From positions 1 through 14,291 of the forward strand of contig NZ_CALJAH010000148.1 of the NCBI RefSeq assembly GCF_938028185.1: a DNA stretch of 14,291 nucleotides, given 5' to 3'. Source of the stretch: an uncultured Cardiobacterium sp. Lineage in GTDB: Bacteria > Pseudomonadota > Gammaproteobacteria > Cardiobacteriales > Cardiobacteriaceae. Positions 11,264-14,291 of this stretch are shown piece by piece. The notes beneath the pieces were generated by a model. The model saw only the letters and a list, made by a program, of their open reading frames with translations. It made no database searches and was not told the DNA's origin. Numbering within the stretch: position 1 is the stretch's first letter; each line of letters begins with the position of its first letter. A program made the translations under genes and the position numbers.

Positions 11264-13036
11264 ATGGATATTATCCAGTCCGATGTGGCCATCATTGGCG
11301 CCGGAGGTTCCGGGTTACGCGCGGCGATTGAAATCGCCCGCAGCGCACCAAACGCAAAAATCACCCTGATTTCAAAAGTCTATCCGATGCGCAGCCATAC
11401 GGTTGCGGCAGAAGGCGGCTCGGCAGGCGTGGTGCGCGACGATGACTCGCTGGAATACCACTTCAACGACACCGTCTCCGGCGGCGACTGGTTGTGCGAA
11501 CAGGACGTGGTGCAATATTTCGTTGAACACGCCACGGAAGAAATGATTCAAATGGAGCACTGGGGCTGCCCGTGGTCGCGTCTGCCCGATGGCCGCGCCA
11601 ACGTGCGCCGTTTCGGCGGGATGAAAATTCCGCGTACCTGGTTTGCCGCTGACAAGAGTGGCTTCCATATGCTGCACACCCTGTTCCAGACCTCGCTGCA
11701 ATTCCCCAACATTCACCGCCTCGACGAACACTTCGCCCTCGATTTGATTGAATCCAACGGCGAGCTGCACGGTGTCCTCTGCTATGACGTGCAGAATGGC
11801 GTGCTGCGCGCGGTACAGGCAAAAGCAGTCATCATCGCCACCGGTGGCGCAGGCCGCGTCTTCGCCTTCAACACCAACGGCGGCATCGTCACCGGCGACG
11901 GCATGGCGCTTGCCTACCGCCACGGCGTGCCATTGCGCGACATGGAATTTGTGCAGTATCACCCGACCGGGCTGCCCGGCTCCGGCATTTTGATGACCGA
12001 AGGCTGCCGTGGTGAAGGCGGCATCCTGACGAACAAAGACGGCTACCGCTATTTGCAGGATTACGGTCTGGGGCCGGAAACACCGATTGGCGAGCCGAAG
12101 AACAAATACATGGAACTCGGCCCGCGCGACAAACTCTCGCAAGCCTTTTACCACGAGTGGAAAGCAGGCCGCACCATTGAGAACCCGCGCGGTGCGGTGG
12201 TCAACCTTGACTTGCGCCACCTCGGCGAAGCCTACCTCACCGAACGGCTGCCGTTTATCTGCTCGCTCGCGAAAAAATTCGTTGGCGTTGACCCGGTACA
12301 CGAGCCGATTCCGGTACGCCCGACCGCGCACTACACCATGGGCGGCATCGAAACCAATTCCCGCTGCGAAACCCGCATCAAGGGGCTGTTTGCCGTCGGC
12401 GAATGCTCCTCCGTCGGCCTGCACGGCGCGAACCGCCTCGGCTCCAACTCGCTTGCCGAGCTCTGCGTGTTTGGCAAGGTTGCCGGGGAAGATGCGTGGA
12501 AACACGCGAGCAGCGCAGGCTATTTCGCCAGCAAGGAACAATTCGCCGCAATGGCGGAAGAAGCCTGGAAACCGTTTGCCGAGCTGAAGAACCGCAGCGG
12601 CGGCACGGAAAAACCCAGCGACATCCGCAAAGAGCTGACCAGCATGATGGAAGCGGAAATCGGCATTTACCGCAGCGCCGAGAACAGCGAGCGCGCCATT
12701 GCCAAGCTGAACGAGCTGAAAGCGCGCTACGAAAAAGTGCGCGTTACCGACCACAGCGACACCTTTAACACCGACTGGCTGACCACCATCGAACTGGGTT
12801 ACCTGCTGGACGTCGCCGAAACGATGATTTATTCCGCCGAAAGCCGCACCGAGTCGCGCGGTTCGCACCAGCGCCTCGACTACCCGGAGCGCGACGACGA
12901 CAAATTCCTCAAGCACACCCTCGCCTTCCGCCGCGATGGCGCAAAACCGGAAATTGCCTACAGCGACGTCTGCATCACCAAATCGCAACCGGCAAAACGG
13001 GTGTACGGCGCAGAAGCAGAAAAGGCAAACCACTGA
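11264..13036 (+). CDS. frdA: Fumarate reductase flavoprotein subunit FrdA
   Basis: This is the 590-residue catalytic subunit of quinol:fumarate reductase (E. coli FrdA has 602), on the cytoplasmic face of the membrane, reducing fumarate to succinate during anaerobic respiration. The FAD-binding motif IIGAGGSGLRA is at 10-20. RSHTVAAEGG (43-52) holds His45, the covalent FAD attachment site. Glu50 there is the residue that separates FrdA from SdhA, which has Gln. Substrate and catalytic residues are His233 and Thr245-Glu246 (QYHPTG, TEGCRGEGG), Arg288 (GPRD), His356 (HYTMGG) and Arg391 (GANRLGSNS), each one above the E. coli number. The ATG follows AAGAGG. It is the first gene of frdABC plus a fourth, with frdB 13 bp downstream. 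It appears intact with no missing residues. Confidence 0.97.
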   Translation: MDIIQSDVAIIGAGGSGLRAAIEIARSAPNAKITLISKVYPMRSHTVAAEGGSAGVVRDDDSLEYHFNDTVSGGDWLCEQDVVQYFVEHATEEMIQMEHWGCPWSRLPDGRANVRRFGGMKIPRTWFAADKSGFHMLHTLFQTSLQFPNIHRLDEHFALDLIESNGELHGVLCYDVQNGVLRAVQAKAVIIATGGAGRVFAFNTNGGIVTGDGMALAYRHGVPLRDMEFVQYHPTGLPGSGILMTEGCRGEGGILTNKDGYRYLQDYGLGPETPIGEPKNKYMELGPRDKLSQAFYHEWKAGRTIENPRGAVVNLDLRHLGEAYLTERLPFICSLAKKFVGVDPVHEPIPVRPTAHYTMGGIETNSRCETRIKGLFAVGECSSVGLHGANRLGSNSLAELCVFGKVAGEDAWKHASSAGYFASKEQFAAMAEEAWKPFAELKNRSGGTEKPSDIRKELTSMMEAEIGIYRSAENSERAIAKLNELKARYEKVRVTDHSDTFNTDWLTTIELGYLLDVAETMIYSAESRTESRGSHQRLDYPERDDDKFLKHTLAFRRDGAKPEIAYSDVCITKSQPAKRVYGAEAEKANH

Positions 13037-13049
13037 GAGGCAATCCGTC

Positions 13050-13799
13050 ATGAGCAATAAAATCCGAATCAACCTGATGCGTTACCGTCCCGACGAGGAC
13101 GAAAAACCGTGGGCGCAGCCCTTTGAAATCGAATGGACGCAGGATATGTCCATCCTCGACGCCCTTGCCCTGCTGAAAGACGACTTTGACCCGTCCATCG
13201 CCTACCGCTGGTCCTGCCGCATGGAAGTCTGCGGCTCCTGCGGCATGGTGGTCAACGGTCAGCCGCGCCTTGCCTGCTCCACCTTCGTCCGCGAATTTGC
13301 CGACGTCGGCGAAATCACCATCGGCGCGCTCGACCAGTTCCCGATTGAAAAAGACCTGGTCGTGGACCTTGACCCGTTTATCAACAAACTGAACGCGGTC
13401 AGCCCGTTCATCATCACCAAAAACCCGCGCGCGCTCGCCGAAAAAGAATACCTGCAAACCCCGCAGCAACTGGCGAAATTCAAGCAGTACACCATGTGCA
13501 TCAACTGTATGCTCTGCTACCAGGCCTGCCCGCAAATCGGCATCAATGCCGACTTCCTTGGCCCGGCGGCCATTGCCCTCGCCCAGCGCTACAACCTCGA
13601 CAACCGCGACCAGGGCAAAAAATACCGCTTCAGCGCGCTTAACGACGAAAACGGCGTCTGGCCGTGTACCTTCGTCGGTGCCTGCTCCAACGTCTGCCCG
13701 AAACACGTTGACCCGGCAGGCGCCATCCAGCAGGCAAAAGCCGCCGCCGCCCCGTACTGGGCAATCGGCATGGTAACGAGAAACAAAAAAGAGGCATGA
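13050..13799 (+). CDS. frdB: Fumarate reductase iron-sulfur subunit FrdB
   Basis: This 249-residue subunit (E. coli 244) carries electrons from quinol in FrdCD to the FAD in FrdA. The N-terminal ferredoxin-like domain has the four [2Fe-2S] cysteines: Cys56, Cys61, Cys64 and Cys76, in SCRMEVCGSCG and LAC. The C-terminal domain has CINCMLCYQACP with Cys150, 153, 156 and 160, and Cys206, Cys212 and Cys216. By comparison with E. coli, 150/153/156/216 hold the [4Fe-4S] cluster and 160/206/212 the [3Fe-4S] cluster. The frame is open from 12936, overlapping frdA, but homology starts at MSNKIRINLMRYRP. That ATG at 13050 follows GAGAGG. frdC begins one base after its TGA, which indicates translational coupling. 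Confidence 0.97.
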   Translation: MSNKIRINLMRYRPDEDEKPWAQPFEIEWTQDMSILDALALLKDDFDPSIAYRWSCRMEVCGSCGMVVNGQPRLACSTFVREFADVGEITIGALDQFPIEKDLVVDLDPFINKLNAVSPFIITKNPRALAEKEYLQTPQQLAKFKQYTMCINCMLCYQACPQIGINADFLGPAAIALAQRYNLDNRDQGKKYRFSALNDENGVWPCTFVGACSNVCPKHVDPAGAIQQAKAAAAPYWAIGMVTRNKKEA

Positions 13800-13800
13800 C

Positions 13801-14193
13801 ATGGCACGCAAACCCTACATCCACCAGCAACCCGACGGCTGGTACAAAAAAAGCAGCTTCTATATCTGGTACATGTGGCGCGAAGCGACCGCCATCACCA
13901 CCGCCATCACCGCGCTCAACCTCTTCTACGGCATCGCCTGCCTTGCGGGCAGCCAGGAAGCATGGCTTGGCTGGATAGCCTGGCAGAAAAACCCAATCAT
14001 GTTCCTGCTGAACCTCATTGGCATCGCAGGCGCCCTGCTCAACAGCAAAACCTGGTTCGAGGCAATGCCGAAAGCCATCCGCATCCAGCGCGGCGAAAAA
14101 TTCCTGCCCGACCAGGTACTTATCCGCGCGGGCTGGGGTGCCTTTGGCGGCGTCCTTCTCATCCTGCTGATTATCGTCGCCTGGCTGGCATAA
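13801..14193 (+). CDS. frdC: Fumarate reductase membrane anchor subunit FrdC
   Basis: This 130-residue anchor (E. coli 131) fastens FrdAB to the inner membrane and helps form the quinol site. RKPYIHQQPDGWYKKSSFYI at the N-terminus, YMWREATA (24-31) and NSKTWFEAMPKA (81-92) align with the E. coli protein. Three hydrophobic segments lie at about 31-50, 65-81 and 108-129. Glu28 corresponds to E. coli Glu29 (numbered without Met), which is implicated in quinol chemistry. The residue matching E. coli His82 is Asn81 here, while the following Lys-Thr-Trp-Phe-Glu is kept. The ATG lies one base after the frdB stop, with AAAGAGG as Shine-Dalgarno. Confidence 0.94.
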   Translation: MARKPYIHQQPDGWYKKSSFYIWYMWREATAITTAITALNLFYGIACLAGSQEAWLGWIAWQKNPIMFLLNLIGIAGALLNSKTWFEAMPKAIRIQRGEKFLPDQVLIRAGWGAFGGVLLILLIIVAWLA

Positions 14194-14203
14194 GGAGCAA
14201 ACC

Positions 14204-14291
14204 ATGAGCGCAAACACAAGCGAAAAAACCGCAAACAAAACCTACTGGTGGCACTTCAATTACGAACACGCCCGCCACCTGCGCCACTTCA
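14204..14291 (+). CDS. frdD: Start of the next frd operon gene, probably frdD (cut by window end)
   Basis: Only 29 codons are inside the window: MSANTSEKTANKTYWWHFNY continuing EHARHLRHF. The ATG follows AAGGAG, which overlaps the frdC stop codon (TAAGGAG), so it is coupled to frdC. Position makes the fourth subunit, the second membrane anchor FrdD, by far the likeliest product. However, the visible part does not show the W-LFGAGG segment that I expect near the N-terminus of E. coli or Haemophilus FrdD. The name therefore rests on gene order rather than on sequence. The polar start with YWWHF could precede a first membrane helix beyond the edge. Confidence 0.6.
   Translation, partial: MSANTSEKTANKTYWWHFNYEHARHLRHF

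Noticed and set aside
11372..13072. A 566-codon minus-strand frame opposite frdA
   Set aside because: It is antisense to a fully recognisable FrdA, and its composition (Phe/Val/Ala/Gly) is that of a shadow frame.

Overview
The window reads as chromosomal DNA of a GC-rich gammaproteobacterium. The evidence is a fumarate reductase operon with separate frdA, frdB, frdC and (by position) frdD genes, a full-length UvrB, and a dCTP deaminase of the short 189-residue type. From remembered similarity I would guess the Cardiobacterium/Cardiobacteriaceae neighbourhood, but nothing here proves the genus. Most of the window is compact and GC-rich. One stretch (about 9050-10950) is clearly AT-richer and looks accessory.

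Left part (1-4230), all minus strand: a HAD-family phosphatase and, just upstream of it, a small two-helix membrane protein of the DUF6404 type, probably one transcript ending at a terminator at 98-133. Between these and the next gene lies a 253-bp gap packed with five short palindromes. Two of them are the same 18-bp sequence, and one is a textbook terminator pointing in the direction where no gene ends. Next is a 900-residue exported protein: signal peptide, right-handed beta-helix, long low-complexity linker and three C-terminal WG-type repeats.

Middle part (4358-9040): a DASS/SLC13-type dicarboxylate or anion transporter on the plus strand converges with uvrB on the minus strand over a shared bidirectional terminator. 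Divergent from uvrB is a plus-strand pair, a small secreted protein of unknown function and dcd, which ends at another bidirectional terminator.

Right part (9050-14291): a minus-strand run of four small genes, in transcription order a 177-residue two-helix protein, two paralogous four-helix proteins of 134 and 133 residues, and an OB-fold/TM2-domain protein. It shares the dcd terminator. The two paralogues are each built from two copies of the same two-helix unit, so this cluster is the least explained part of the window. Divergent from it, across a 311-bp regulatory gap with three CCAAAA-type motifs spaced 30 and 20 bp apart, is frdABC and the start of a fourth gene cut by the window end. 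These encode the quinol:fumarate reductase used in anaerobic respiration. The dicarboxylate transporter upstream could supply or exchange its substrates, but that link is inference only.
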